DNA of 64,000 nt from Dermabacter sp. (lineage in GTDB: Bacteria; Actinomycetota; Actinomycetes; Actinomycetales; Dermabacteraceae), in assembly GCA_030538475.1 (NCBI GenBank), contig JAUNTX010000003.1, positions 62,001 to 126,000 of the forward strand. Reading direction: 5' to 3'. The notes under the pieces were generated by a model, which saw only the letters and a program-made list of their open reading frames with translations, did no database searches and had not been told where the DNA came from. A program made the position numbers and the translations under genes. Position 1 is the first letter of the stretch; every line of letters begins with the position of its first letter. Positions 16,371 to 24,504 of this stretch are shown here, piece by piece.

Positions 16371-18131
16371 TTAGTCATAGCAGCCCTCCACGCTCCACTG
16401 GCCCGCGTCGGACAGCAGGACGAGGCCGTCTCCGCTGTCCAGGGCGATCTGGAGGCGCGCCCCGCGGTGGGCGGAGGGCTGCGTGGGCGCCCACCATTGT
16501 TGATCGAGGATGACGGGGGCGCTGTGGAGCGCGATCTCGAGGGGCCTTTCACGCGGCAGGTGGGCGAGCGCGGCCGGCAACGGGTGCTCGCTTTCGCGCA
16601 CGAGGACGAGCGTGGCGGGGGCAGCATTCATGAGGCCCCGCGCCTCGACGTGCACCGGGGCGCCATCGCTATCGAGGAGGCGGGCCGCGGGCCTGCGCGC
16701 AAACACCGTGGTGGGCAGGGGACGCGGCAGCCGGCCCGGCCACGGCCCCGCGGGTTCGTGAGGCTCGGTACCGGAGCGAAACGGCACGGTGCCCGCTGCC
16801 TCCGCGAGGAGTCTGCCGCCGCCCGTCGTGGGTACGAGGACGGCGTTTTCGCCCGCGAGGGACTGGATGCGGGTGAGGGCGCGCGCCGCCCGCACGGCCA
16901 TGCTGCCCGCCTGCCCCCAGAGCGCGGGAGCGTGCAGGCTCGCGCTCGCCAGCTGGAGCGGAATGAGCTGCAGGTGCGTGATTGCGCCCGCCTCTCTGCC
17001 TCGGGCCGTCCTTGCCGCGGTGGCCGCTGCATTCGCGGTCCCCGCTCCCCCGCCCTCGCGTGTGCCGCGGGCGGCCACTTGCATGGCGCTGATCCAGCCG
17101 TCGCACTGCCAGCGCACGCGATCAACGATGTCGCTCGTGCTGAGCGCGCCGTCGTGGCGCCACGTGCGCTCCACTTCGTCGCCGTGCTCTGTGCGCGCCA
17201 CGATCCGCAGCCGCGTACACGCCGCGCCCCGTTCGCGCAGCACCCGGTCCAGTTCTTCGGCCATGGGCCGCGCCACGAAGGCCGCCTGATCCATGCGTTC
17301 GAGTGGCGGATCGAGCGCGCGCTCCACGAGGATCGGCTGCGGCGGGCGAATGCGCGGCGGCTCCGCGGGCTCCTCCCCGCGGGATAGAAGGTGCAGCAGC
17401 GCCACCTCCGCACCGAAGCGTTCCTGCACCGAGGCGGCGGGAAGCGCAGCGAAGTCCCCGAGCGTGGCAATGCCGAGTCGCCCCAGCAGGTCAATGACCT
17501 CGGCCCGATCCACGGGCGCGTGCGCACCGCGCCGCGAAGGCGTCAATCGCGCGCTCTGACCCACGGGGGCGTGGGCGAGCGCGGCGATGGGATGCGGGGC
17601 CAGGAAGCGGGCCGAGGCCCCTTCATGGATGCGCCTGCCGGTGAGGGAGGCGAGAATGGCGGCAAGGGGGCCGTCGGCGATTCCCACGGTGCATTCCCAC
17701 CCGGTGAGATCGGCAACGGCATCCACGAGAGCCTGGGCGAGCAGTTCTTCCCCACCGGCGTGGCGCGCGGGGCCGCGCGCGTGCATGAGCAGCATCCCGG
17801 GCGCGAGTGCTTCCACTCCGGAGGCGACGGTATCCACGGCGGCAGCTACGGCCTCGAAGATCACCCATTCGGTATCGCGGTCGCGTTCGGCGCGCATGAG
17901 TCCGGGGCAGAGCGCTTCGGCGCTGCGTTTCTTCATCCCCACCTCGACGCCCGCGGCGGCAGCGGCCGCGGAGACGGCGATGATCCGGTGGTTCTCGATC
18001 ACCGCAAACTCCTCGGGCACGGTCTCATCCGCGCGCTCGCGCGCCTCGATGGCGGCCACGAGCGGCCACGCGGGCACGCGCACGCACGCCGTCCGGGTCG
18101 TGGTGGCAGCCGTAGCCTCGGGCGGCGCCAT
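16371..18131 (-). CDS. imuB: ImuB-like inactive Y-family polymerase
   Basis: This 586-residue protein has a Y-family DNA polymerase fold but lacks catalysis. In active enzymes a DxDxFFAxVE motif opens the protein; here the equivalent is VRVPAWPLVAAIEA (residues ~12-25), and the SxDE motif of the palm is replaced by LLMHARG (near 110). That is the hallmark of ImuB, which bridges DnaE2, ImuA' and the sliding clamp. A helix-hairpin-helix segment (~210-245) and little-finger-like region (~270-370) follow, with a long C-terminal tail containing ALWG, possibly a clamp-binding element. The ATG overlaps the imuA' stop (TGATG), so the two are translationally coupled. Confidence 0.9.
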   Translation of the reverse strand: MAPPEATAATTTRTACVRVPAWPLVAAIEARERADETVPEEFAVIENHRIIAVSAAAAAAGVEVGMKKRSAEALCPGLMRAERDRDTEWVIFEAVAAAVDTVASGVEALAPGMLLMHARGPARHAGGEELLAQALVDAVADLTGWECTVGIADGPLAAILASLTGRRIHEGASARFLAPHPIAALAHAPVGQSARLTPSRRGAHAPVDRAEVIDLLGRLGIATLGDFAALPAASVQERFGAEVALLHLLSRGEEPAEPPRIRPPQPILVERALDPPLERMDQAAFVARPMAEELDRVLRERGAACTRLRIVARTEHGDEVERTWRHDGALSTSDIVDRVRWQCDGWISAMQVAARGTREGGGAGTANAAATAARTARGREAGAITHLQLIPLQLASASLHAPALWGQAGSMAVRAARALTRIQSLAGENAVLVPTTGGGRLLAEAAGTVPFRSGTEPHEPAGPWPGRLPRPLPTTVFARRPAARLLDSDGAPVHVEARGLMNAAPATLVLVRESEHPLPAALAHLPRERPLEIALHSAPVILDQQWWAPTQPSAHRGARLQIALDSGDGLVLLSDAGQWSVEGCYD

Positions 18132-19018
18132 CACTTCCCCCTCACGAGGGTGAGCGGCGCAGATGCGGGTGTAGGTGCAGATACCGGCACGGGCGAAGTT
18201 TCGGGCACGGGCACGAGCGTGAGGGCGGGGCCTCGCGAAACCACATGATCGACAGCGGCGACAGGGGCCACCCCGCGGGTCGGCAGGGAACGCACGGTTG
18301 CGGGGGCGGGCGCGACGGATGCCAGCATCCCCGTCACCGTCGGCAACCGCACATCAATGCCCGCCTGCCCCGGCGCGACCGCCTTGCCCGCGCTCGTGAG
18401 GTGCACGCGGCGAAAGCGGATGCGCCCGCTCCCGCACGCAAGACCGCCCCACGCCACATGGCGACTGGAGATCTTCAGATCGGAGCGCTCGTCACCACTC
18501 GTGGAGGCCATGCGCACGAGCAGCGATCCCTGGGTGCGTGCCCTCGCCGTGACGGAACGCCACAGGGCGGGCGGCAGCTCCATGTCTTCACCCATGACCA
18601 CCACGTCGATACCGTCCACGAGGGCGGAGAGGGCCGCGCCCGCGTGCGCCCCCGGCGTGGGAACAAGCACCGTTCGGGAGGGATCAATTCCCAGGTCCCC
18701 GAGCACGCCAATCCCCACGTGGGGCATCCCCACAAGCGCACACCACGACTCTTCCCCCATCGCCGCGCCCGCGAGGCTGAGCGCCACCGACGTGCGGCAG
18801 GCCCCGGCAATGCCCACGCTGCTGCCGGGCCTCAGCCCCCGCTCCGGCATGATCTGGGCGAGCGGCGCAGGAACGGGAAACCCCTGCACCTGCAGGGCAT
18901 CGTCGCGAGGCTGCGCCGGGGCGGAGGCGCTGCGTGCCGTCTTTTCCTCCGCCCGCCCCAGAACCTCCTGGGCCAGCGCCAGCCGCTGGGCACGCACATC
19001 GATAGCAGCGACGCTCAT
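18131..19018 (-). CDS. ImuA'-like RecA/SulA-related protein of the SOS mutasome
   Basis: This 295-residue protein occupies the ImuA' position in front of imuB and dnaE2. It has a RecA-like fold outline: GSSVGIAGACRTSVALSLAG (around residues 68-87) sits where RecA has its Walker A but lacks the GKT/S residues, and DVVVMGEDMELPP (~145) takes the Walker B position. It is therefore probably not an ATPase and works as a structural partner. I chose the ATG at 19018 because GAGGGGAGG lies 10 or so bases upstream; the upstream GTG at 19039 would place that site inside the gene and put the LexA box only 6 bp away. It is first in the SOS operon. Confidence 0.85.
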   Translation of the reverse strand: MSVAAIDVRAQRLALAQEVLGRAEEKTARSASAPAQPRDDALQVQGFPVPAPLAQIMPERGLRPGSSVGIAGACRTSVALSLAGAAMGEESWCALVGMPHVGIGVLGDLGIDPSRTVLVPTPGAHAGAALSALVDGIDVVVMGEDMELPPALWRSVTARARTQGSLLVRMASTSGDERSDLKISSRHVAWGGLACGSGRIRFRRVHLTSAGKAVAPGQAGIDVRLPTVTGMLASVAPAPATVRSLPTRGVAPVAAVDHVVSRGPALTLVPVPETSPVPVSAPTPASAPLTLVRGK

Positions 19019-19044
19019 CTGCCCCACACCTCCCCTCACACGAT

Positions 19045-19060
19045 CCGAACACGTGTTCGA
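19045..19060 (-). promoter_or_regulatory. LexA (SOS) box 1 of the mutasome operon
   Basis: The perfect 14-bp palindrome CGAACACGTGTTCG lies at 19046-19059 and matches the actinobacterial LexA consensus TCGAAC-N4-GTTCGA. It overlaps the region just downstream of a -10-like TAATGT (19061-19066, minus strand), so LexA bound here would block the promoter. It is 27 bp upstream of the chosen imuA' start. Confidence 0.9.
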
Positions 19061-19090
19061 ACATTAGTGCGACGAGCGGGTCAAAATCAA
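19061..19090 (-). promoter_or_regulatory. Promoter of the imuA'-imuB-dnaE2 operon
   Basis: On the minus strand TTGATT (19085-19090) and TAATGT (19061-19066) are separated by 18 bp, a plausible sigma-A promoter. It sits between the two LexA boxes, as expected for an SOS-controlled operon. The assignment is by pattern only. Confidence 0.6.
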
Positions 19091-19116
19091 GCAGACCGTT
19101 CGCTCAGACACCGTGG

Positions 19117-19132
19117 TCGAACATCTGTTCCC
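19117..19132 (-). promoter_or_regulatory. LexA (SOS) box 2, imperfect
   Basis: TCGAACATCTGTTCCC keeps one full half-site (TCGAAC) and most of the other (GTTC) with the correct 4-bp spacer. It lies upstream of the -35 element. A second, weaker box would strengthen repression by cooperative LexA binding. Confidence 0.75.
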
Positions 19133-19244
19133 AGTGTGGTGAGGGGGTGAGACATTTAAAGTCAGCGCCGGAGGGGCACTGCGGCGCTCTCGTGTTCAGG
19201 GGCATGGGCGCGGCACGCCAGCGAGATCGATGACAGCGCTGGCG

Positions 19245-22200
19245 TCAGCTCTCCGGCTCGTCACTTCCCGCGCCAAGCCCCCGGAACCTCTCGAAGAACC
19301 TGGAGAGCGCGTCGACGACCCGTTTCTTCTTCTCGCCATGACCGGCCTCGCGGTTGAATCGTGACACGGGTGGCAGGATGCGAGTGATCTCGGTGCCCGT
19401 CGTGCGCAGTTGACCATCGCGGAAGGCCGCATCGATGAAGGCTCGAGCCTCGTCAGGCTTGAGGTTCTCGGCTTCGATAATCGCCGTGAGCTCCGCGGCG
19501 CGTTTTGCCGCGACGAAAGCCTCCCACTGTTCGTCGACGCCGCCGAGCATTGAGACCGACTCGACGAAGTCTTCGACCAGGTCGCGTTTGCTACGCAGGC
19601 CCGGGCTGGCGCTGACCGCCCGAGAGATCTCGGCACGGATCTCCTTGTCGTCGCCGTCGCCTTTCTCGGAGCGCAGCTTCTCCACGAGCATCAGGATGTA
19701 GTCGACGTTGATCTCGACCTGCTTGACGAGTTCGATCTCGAAGACCACGTCCTCGTTGATAGGCGCCTTCTCACCGTCGTGCTCGCGAATGAACTCGTCC
19801 CGCAATCGCAGGTAGATGCTCGTGTAGTCCTGCCGCTGTCGCTCGGTGAGCGGATCGTTGTCGGCGAACTCATCGAATGAGGTCAGGATGTTCCGCAGGC
19901 GCAGGATATGGCCGAACAGCTGGATGAAGTCCTTCTTCGCCTGCTCGCTCACGATCGGCTCGCCGATCGGAAAGTGGGTCAGCAGCTCCTGCACCTTGCC
20001 CGTGTAGGTGCCGTAGTAGTCGTCGTACGGCTTGAGCAGCACGACACCTCGAGCGTCTTTGTTGCCGAATAGCTCGAGCGCGTGGTTGGTCTCCTCCTCG
20101 AGATCTCGGAAGGCAACGATGTTGCCGTAGGTCTTGACCGAGTTGAGGATGCGGTTCGTGCGCGAGTAGGCCTGGATCAGGCCGTGTGCGCGCAGGTTCT
20201 TGTCCACAAACAGGGTGTTGAGCGTCGTGGCATCGAAGCCGGTGAGGAACATGTTCACGACGATCACGAGGTCGATCTCGCGGTTCTTCATCCGCTGTGA
20301 CAGGTCCTTGTAGTAGTTCTGGAACCGGTCCGCGCTCGTGTCGTAGCTGGTCCCGAACATCTCGTTGTAGTCCTGGATCGCGTCTTCGAGGAACGTGCGG
20401 GTGTCGCTCGTGAGCGCTTCGGTGTCGAACGCTTCGTCGTCGAGGATGCCGTCGGCCTCCGCCTCGTTCGCACCGTAGCTGAAGATCAGGCCGATCTTCA
20501 GACGCTTGTCCGGTGGCAGCTGTTCCATCTGCAGCTGGAAGTGGTTGTAGTAGGTTCGCGCCGCATCGATTGACGCGGTCGCGAACAGCGCGTTGAAACC
20601 GCGAACACGCTTCTGCTGCTTGATCGCTTCCGCCTGGCGTCGACTCTGCACCGAGTCGGCGACGTTCGTGACGACGCCGTGCTCATAGCTCGAAGTGCGC
20701 TTAGTTTTCTGGTCGAAGTGCTCCAGGGTGTACTTCACGATCTCGCTGATCCGGCGCGGGTCCAGCAGCGCTTTCTCCCGGTCGATCGCTGTCACCTGCG
20801 CATCGTCGGGGGTCCCAATTTTCACAGTGTTGACGTAGTCGATCCGGAACGGGAGCACGTTCTTGTCCGTGATCGCGTCGACGATCGTGTAGGTGTGGAG
20901 CTTCTGACCGAAGGCCTGCTCGGTTGTCCGCAACTGCGGGTTGCCGCCGGTGCTTGAGTTCGCGGCGAAGATCGGTGTCCCGGTGAAGCCGAACAGGTTG
21001 TACTTCTTGAACGCCCGTGTGATGTCGGTGTGCATATCGCCGAACTGCGACCGGTGGCACTCGTCGAAGATGATGACCGCGTGCCCGGAAAACACTTCAT
21101 GGCCCTTGTTCGACTTGATGAACATGGACAGCTTCTGGATCGTCGTGATGATGATCCGCGCGCCCGGGTCTTCCAGCTGCTTCTTGAGGATCGCCGTGGA
21201 AGCGTTCGAGTTGGCCGCGCCTTTCTCGAATCGGTCGTACTCGCGCATCGTCTGGTAGTCGAGGTCCTTGCGGTCAACGACGAACAGCACCTTGTCCACG
21301 CTCGGGAGCCTGGAAGCGAGCTGCGCCGACTTGAACGAGGTGAGGGTCTTGCCCGAGCCCGTCGTGTGCCACACGTAGCCTCCGGCAGCGACCGTTCCGA
21401 GGGTGCGGTAGTTAGTGGAAATATCGATTTTCTGCAGGATCCGCTCGGTCGCGACGATCTGGTACGGACGCATCACCAGCAGATCGCGGTCGGCGGTGAG
21501 CACGCAGTACTTCGTGAGGATGTTCAGCAGAGAGTGCTTCGCGAGAAACGTGCGAACGAATGCCGTCAGCTCGGTGATCGGCTTGTTGGACGCATCGGCC
21601 CACCAGCTTGTGAACTCGAAGGAGTTGCTTGACTTCTTCCCCCGGCCCGGACTGGTTGCCTTCTGCGCGTCTTTCAGGTGTTTTGCGCGGGTGCTGTTGG
21701 AGTAGTACTTGGTCAGGGTCCCGTTGCTGATCACGAACAGCTGAACGTATTCGAACAGGCCGGAGCTGGCCCAGAAGCTGTCGCGCTGGTACCGACGGAT
21801 TTGGTTGAACGCCTCACGGATGTCGACGCCGCGGCGTTTCAGCTCGATGTGTACCATCGGCAGACCGTTCACCAGCACGGTCACGTCGTAGCGGTTGGCG
21901 TAGTTCGCGCCGCCTTCGCCCCGGTCGATCTCGTACTGGTTGATAACCTGCAGGCGATTGTTGTGGATGTTCGACTTGTCGATCAGCGAGATGTTCTTCG
22001 TCGAACCGTCGTCGCGCTTCAAGATCTGAACGTGGTCCTCCTGGACACGCACGGTTTTCTCGACGATGCCGTCGTTCTTTCCGGCGATCTTCGTGGTGAA
22101 GAATGTTTCCCACTCGGTGTCCGAGAATGTGATGCCGTTGAGGTGCTGGAGCTGGGCACGCAAGTTCGCGACCAACTGCGCCTCGGATGTGATCGACAGG

Positions 22201-22364
22201 TACTCGTAGGCCTGCGACTCCAGGAGACGAATCATCTCCCGCTCGAGCGCTGCTTCCGACTGGTACGCCTCAGCCTCAACAGTGTCCGAGACATATTCGG
22301 CGACAACCGTGCTCTCCGACGAGATCGCGATCGGATCGTACGTGCGTGCCTGCGCGTCACTCAT
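19245..22364 (-). CDS. hsdR: Type I restriction enzyme, R subunit (HsdR)
   Basis: This 1039-residue subunit translocates DNA and cleaves it when the recognition site is unmodified. The N-terminal nuclease shows an acidic residue followed by VHIELKRRG and NQIRRYQ (residues ~165-195), the ExK and QxxxY signatures of HsdR. The SF2 motor has Walker A HTTGSGKT (near residue 335), the DECH box in IIFDECHRSQFGD (~430), and helicase motif VI region LIQAYSRTNRILNS (~730). A helical C-terminal region (~860-1010) contacts the methyltransferase. Its start overlaps the hsdS stop by ATGA. It is the last gene of an operon with hsdM, an mrr-type gene and hsdS. Confidence 0.96.
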   Translation of the reverse strand: MSDAQARTYDPIAISSESTVVAEYVSDTVEAEAYQSEAALEREMIRLLESQAYEYLSITSEAQLVANLRAQLQHLNGITFSDTEWETFFTTKIAGKNDGIVEKTVRVQEDHVQILKRDDGSTKNISLIDKSNIHNNRLQVINQYEIDRGEGGANYANRYDVTVLVNGLPMVHIELKRRGVDIREAFNQIRRYQRDSFWASSGLFEYVQLFVISNGTLTKYYSNSTRAKHLKDAQKATSPGRGKKSSNSFEFTSWWADASNKPITELTAFVRTFLAKHSLLNILTKYCVLTADRDLLVMRPYQIVATERILQKIDISTNYRTLGTVAAGGYVWHTTGSGKTLTSFKSAQLASRLPSVDKVLFVVDRKDLDYQTMREYDRFEKGAANSNASTAILKKQLEDPGARIIITTIQKLSMFIKSNKGHEVFSGHAVIIFDECHRSQFGDMHTDITRAFKKYNLFGFTGTPIFAANSSTGGNPQLRTTEQAFGQKLHTYTIVDAITDKNVLPFRIDYVNTVKIGTPDDAQVTAIDREKALLDPRRISEIVKYTLEHFDQKTKRTSSYEHGVVTNVADSVQSRRQAEAIKQQKRVRGFNALFATASIDAARTYYNHFQLQMEQLPPDKRLKIGLIFSYGANEAEADGILDDEAFDTEALTSDTRTFLEDAIQDYNEMFGTSYDTSADRFQNYYKDLSQRMKNREIDLVIVVNMFLTGFDATTLNTLFVDKNLRAHGLIQAYSRTNRILNSVKTYGNIVAFRDLEEETNHALELFGNKDARGVVLLKPYDDYYGTYTGKVQELLTHFPIGEPIVSEQAKKDFIQLFGHILRLRNILTSFDEFADNDPLTERQRQDYTSIYLRLRDEFIREHDGEKAPINEDVVFEIELVKQVEINVDYILMLVEKLRSEKGDGDDKEIRAEISRAVSASPGLRSKRDLVEDFVESVSMLGGVDEQWEAFVAAKRAAELTAIIEAENLKPDEARAFIDAAFRDGQLRTTGTEITRILPPVSRFNREAGHGEKKKRVVDALSRFFERFRGLGAGSDEPES

Positions 22365-23581
22365 GCGGGTAGCTCCTTGAACGTCAAGAGAAGATCACGG
22401 TAATACTCGTACTGCTTGCGGCGAGCGTTGAGCTCGGCCGGGAGGCCGACGCTAAGGTCGTTGACGAGCGTGTGGAACCTGTCAAGGTCATCGACGATTC
22501 GGTTCTGCTCATCGAGGCTCGGAACTGGAATCATGAGCCCCGTTACCTGACCCTTACTCAGATGGGTCTGGTCAACTCCGTTATCGTATTTAAGTAGCCC
22601 ACGATTACGGTCGAGCAGAAAGTGAAGAAACTTTGGATTGAGCTGCGACGGATCCTTCACTGTAATCCGCGCTACCCGCTGGTTGATTGCATAGCCGTCG
22701 TCGCGATCAACAAAAAAAGTCCGTGCCAGTGCCCGCCCATTCGGCAGGTCACTAAGCACCAGCGCAACATCGCCAACCCGCCCCGGTGTGAGCACATCCT
22801 CAAGCGGAACATACCGATTGGCTTCACCGTTGCGTGAGATGAAACGTGCCGTCACGAGTGGAATTTCTGCACCGTCTAGAACAAGCTTCTCGTGAGCCTT
22901 GCCATTAGCATAAAAGGCAACTTTGTCCAAACGGTAGTGGGGAACCTCTTTGCTGAATGCCAGAAACTCGGCACGATAGTGCTCGTACTGGCAGCGCCGC
23001 GCCTGTAGCTCTTCCTCTAGCTCCGCCTCCAGTTCTGCTTCCAGCTTAGTGAACTTATCCAAGATTCGCACGATTTCACGCTGAACTTCAAGCGGAGGAA
23101 CGGGGAATTTAAACTTCTTGAATCCAGACATATCCACGCTGGCAAAACTTGACGTTGTTGTGTTACGTTGACACCACTCATCGAGCACAAAGCAGTAGTA
23201 GAAGATGAACTTAATGTCGAACCGGGCCGCAAAGTCTTCCTTGATGGAGAGCGAGGTGAATCTTTGATTGGAGAGGTGAGGCACAGCTATCAAGGCATGT
23301 TCTCCAATGGTTGCCGAGGTTGCCACGAGAATCGAATTCGCCGGAAACAGCCTTCCACCCTTCACAGCGCTTTCGTTGATGTACTGTAGCGACTCGTCGA
23401 GCAAACGACCATTCTCGCGAATGTCCTCCATTCGGAACCATGGAACAGTGCCGTCTGCCCAAGCCGTCGGGTCACTCTTCGAAGGCGTATAGCCACCTTT
23501 TATCGAGAAAATTTCTCGCAGCTCGTAGAACTCCACCCCATCCGGGCACAGCTCCTGGATCAGTTTCTCGATGCGGTTCAT
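22361..23581 (-). CDS. hsdS: Type I restriction enzyme, specificity subunit (HsdS)
   Basis: This 406-residue subunit sets the DNA sequence recognised by both the methyltransferase and the nuclease. Two target recognition domains (residues ~15-150 and ~215-340) are each followed by a conserved coiled-coil spacer: REIVRILDKFTKLEAELEAE (~160) and QNRIVDDLDRFHTLVNDLSV (~360), the second ending in RRKQYEYYRDLL and the first in a similar RRCQYEHYRAEFL. The recognition domains are clearly richer in A+T than the surroundings, as expected for modules acquired by recombination. It overlaps both neighbours by 4 bp. The recognition sequence cannot be read from the protein. Confidence 0.95.
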   Translation of the reverse strand: MNRIEKLIQELCPDGVEFYELREIFSIKGGYTPSKSDPTAWADGTVPWFRMEDIRENGRLLDESLQYINESAVKGGRLFPANSILVATSATIGEHALIAVPHLSNQRFTSLSIKEDFAARFDIKFIFYYCFVLDEWCQRNTTTSSFASVDMSGFKKFKFPVPPLEVQREIVRILDKFTKLEAELEAELEEELQARRCQYEHYRAEFLAFSKEVPHYRLDKVAFYANGKAHEKLVLDGAEIPLVTARFISRNGEANRYVPLEDVLTPGRVGDVALVLSDLPNGRALARTFFVDRDDGYAINQRVARITVKDPSQLNPKFLHFLLDRNRGLLKYDNGVDQTHLSKGQVTGLMIPVPSLDEQNRIVDDLDRFHTLVNDLSVGLPAELNARRKQYEYYRDLLLTFKELPA

Positions 23582-24504
23582 GCGAAGAAGTCCTCGTCGA
23601 TCTCAACAACCTTGTAGGTCTCTTTGACCTGTACGCCGACGCCGTAGCGGATCATGAGTCCGGTGAGCCGGGCACCATCGATCAGGATGATGCGTGTTGG
23701 CACGTTCTCGGCGTAGAGGCGCGCTCCTTCGGAGAACCGGCTCGTCGTAATGAAGACGCCACTGTCTGCTTTACCGCTGAGTGCTCCGACGAACGCCTGC
23801 AGGTCGGGACGGCCCACGGAGTTGTCACCCTTGTAGCGCTTGGCCTGGATGTAGACGCGGCTGAGGCCCAGGATGTCCTGGTCAATCACGCCATCGATGC
23901 CGCCGTCGTTACTGATCTGCGTGACGCTACCGGCCCCGGTGGTGCCGCCGTAGCCCATTGCCAGCAGCAAATCCACGACTGCCTGTTCGAAGAAACCCGG
24001 ATCCTTCCCCTGGAGCCGGGCAAGTAGCTCGACCGCGACCTCGTCGTGGATACGTTCAACGCCGCTCTGCACCTGCTCGATGGGCGTCATCGACGATTCT
24101 TTGGCCGGTGCGGTCGATGCAGACTCAGCCGTCTTGGGGTCCGTGGATGCCACGTACTCGCGGATCGGCGAACGGGGGTCTGCACCGAGCGCCTTGATAT
24201 CGCGCTCCTTGGCACCGTTCGGAAACAGTTCGATGAGCTGCCTGCCCGCATCGGTGATCTGGTAGTGACCGCGCCTCGGTCGCGTGAGCGCACCAACATT
24301 CGTCAGGAACGAGACACCCCAGCCGATCCGATTCTTGTACTTCTCCTGACTTCCCGACGGGAGCAACTCGCGCCGCTGTTCATCCGACAGTCCAACCTCG
24401 TCGGCGGTCATTGGCTGCAACTCGCGCGAGTGCCGCACCACGCCGTCGCTCATGACGCGCAGCGTCGGGATCATGAAGCCTTCCCAATTGGGCATCTCCG
24501 TCAT
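23578..24504 (-). CDS. Mrr-family restriction endonuclease inside the hsd operon
   Basis: This 308-residue protein matches Mrr in length and plan. An N-terminal winged-helix domain (residues ~10-100, with TDAGRQLIELFP near 87) is followed by a PD-(D/E)xK nuclease: NDGGIDGVIDQ (~205) supplies the Asp and VYIQAKRYKG (~220) the QxK. Mrr enzymes cleave methylated DNA in E. coli. Here the gene sits between hsdM and hsdS with ATGA overlaps on both sides, so it is co-translated with a methyltransferase that makes methylated adenines. It may therefore have a different trigger, or restrict foreign methylation patterns; this is inference. It could alternatively be a passenger. Confidence 0.88.
   Translation of the reverse strand: MTEMPNWEGFMIPTLRVMSDGVVRHSRELQPMTADEVGLSDEQRRELLPSGSQEKYKNRIGWGVSFLTNVGALTRPRRGHYQITDAGRQLIELFPNGAKERDIKALGADPRSPIREYVASTDPKTAESASTAPAKESSMTPIEQVQSGVERIHDEVAVELLARLQGKDPGFFEQAVVDLLLAMGYGGTTGAGSVTQISNDGGIDGVIDQDILGLSRVYIQAKRYKGDNSVGRPDLQAFVGALSGKADSGVFITTSRFSEGARLYAENVPTRIILIDGARLTGLMIRYGVGVQVKETYKVVEIDEDFFA

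Noticed and set aside
15423-17387. Plus-strand frame of ~650 codons across the dnaE2/imuB junction
   Set aside because: It runs through two genes on the opposite strand and shows no conserved domain.
19139-19244. A third copy of the methyltransferase 3' end that would make the hsd operon part of the same island
   Set aside because: No similarity to the 137-bp repeat was found at the left edge of the hsd operon, so only the 26.2-28.75 kb segment is bounded.
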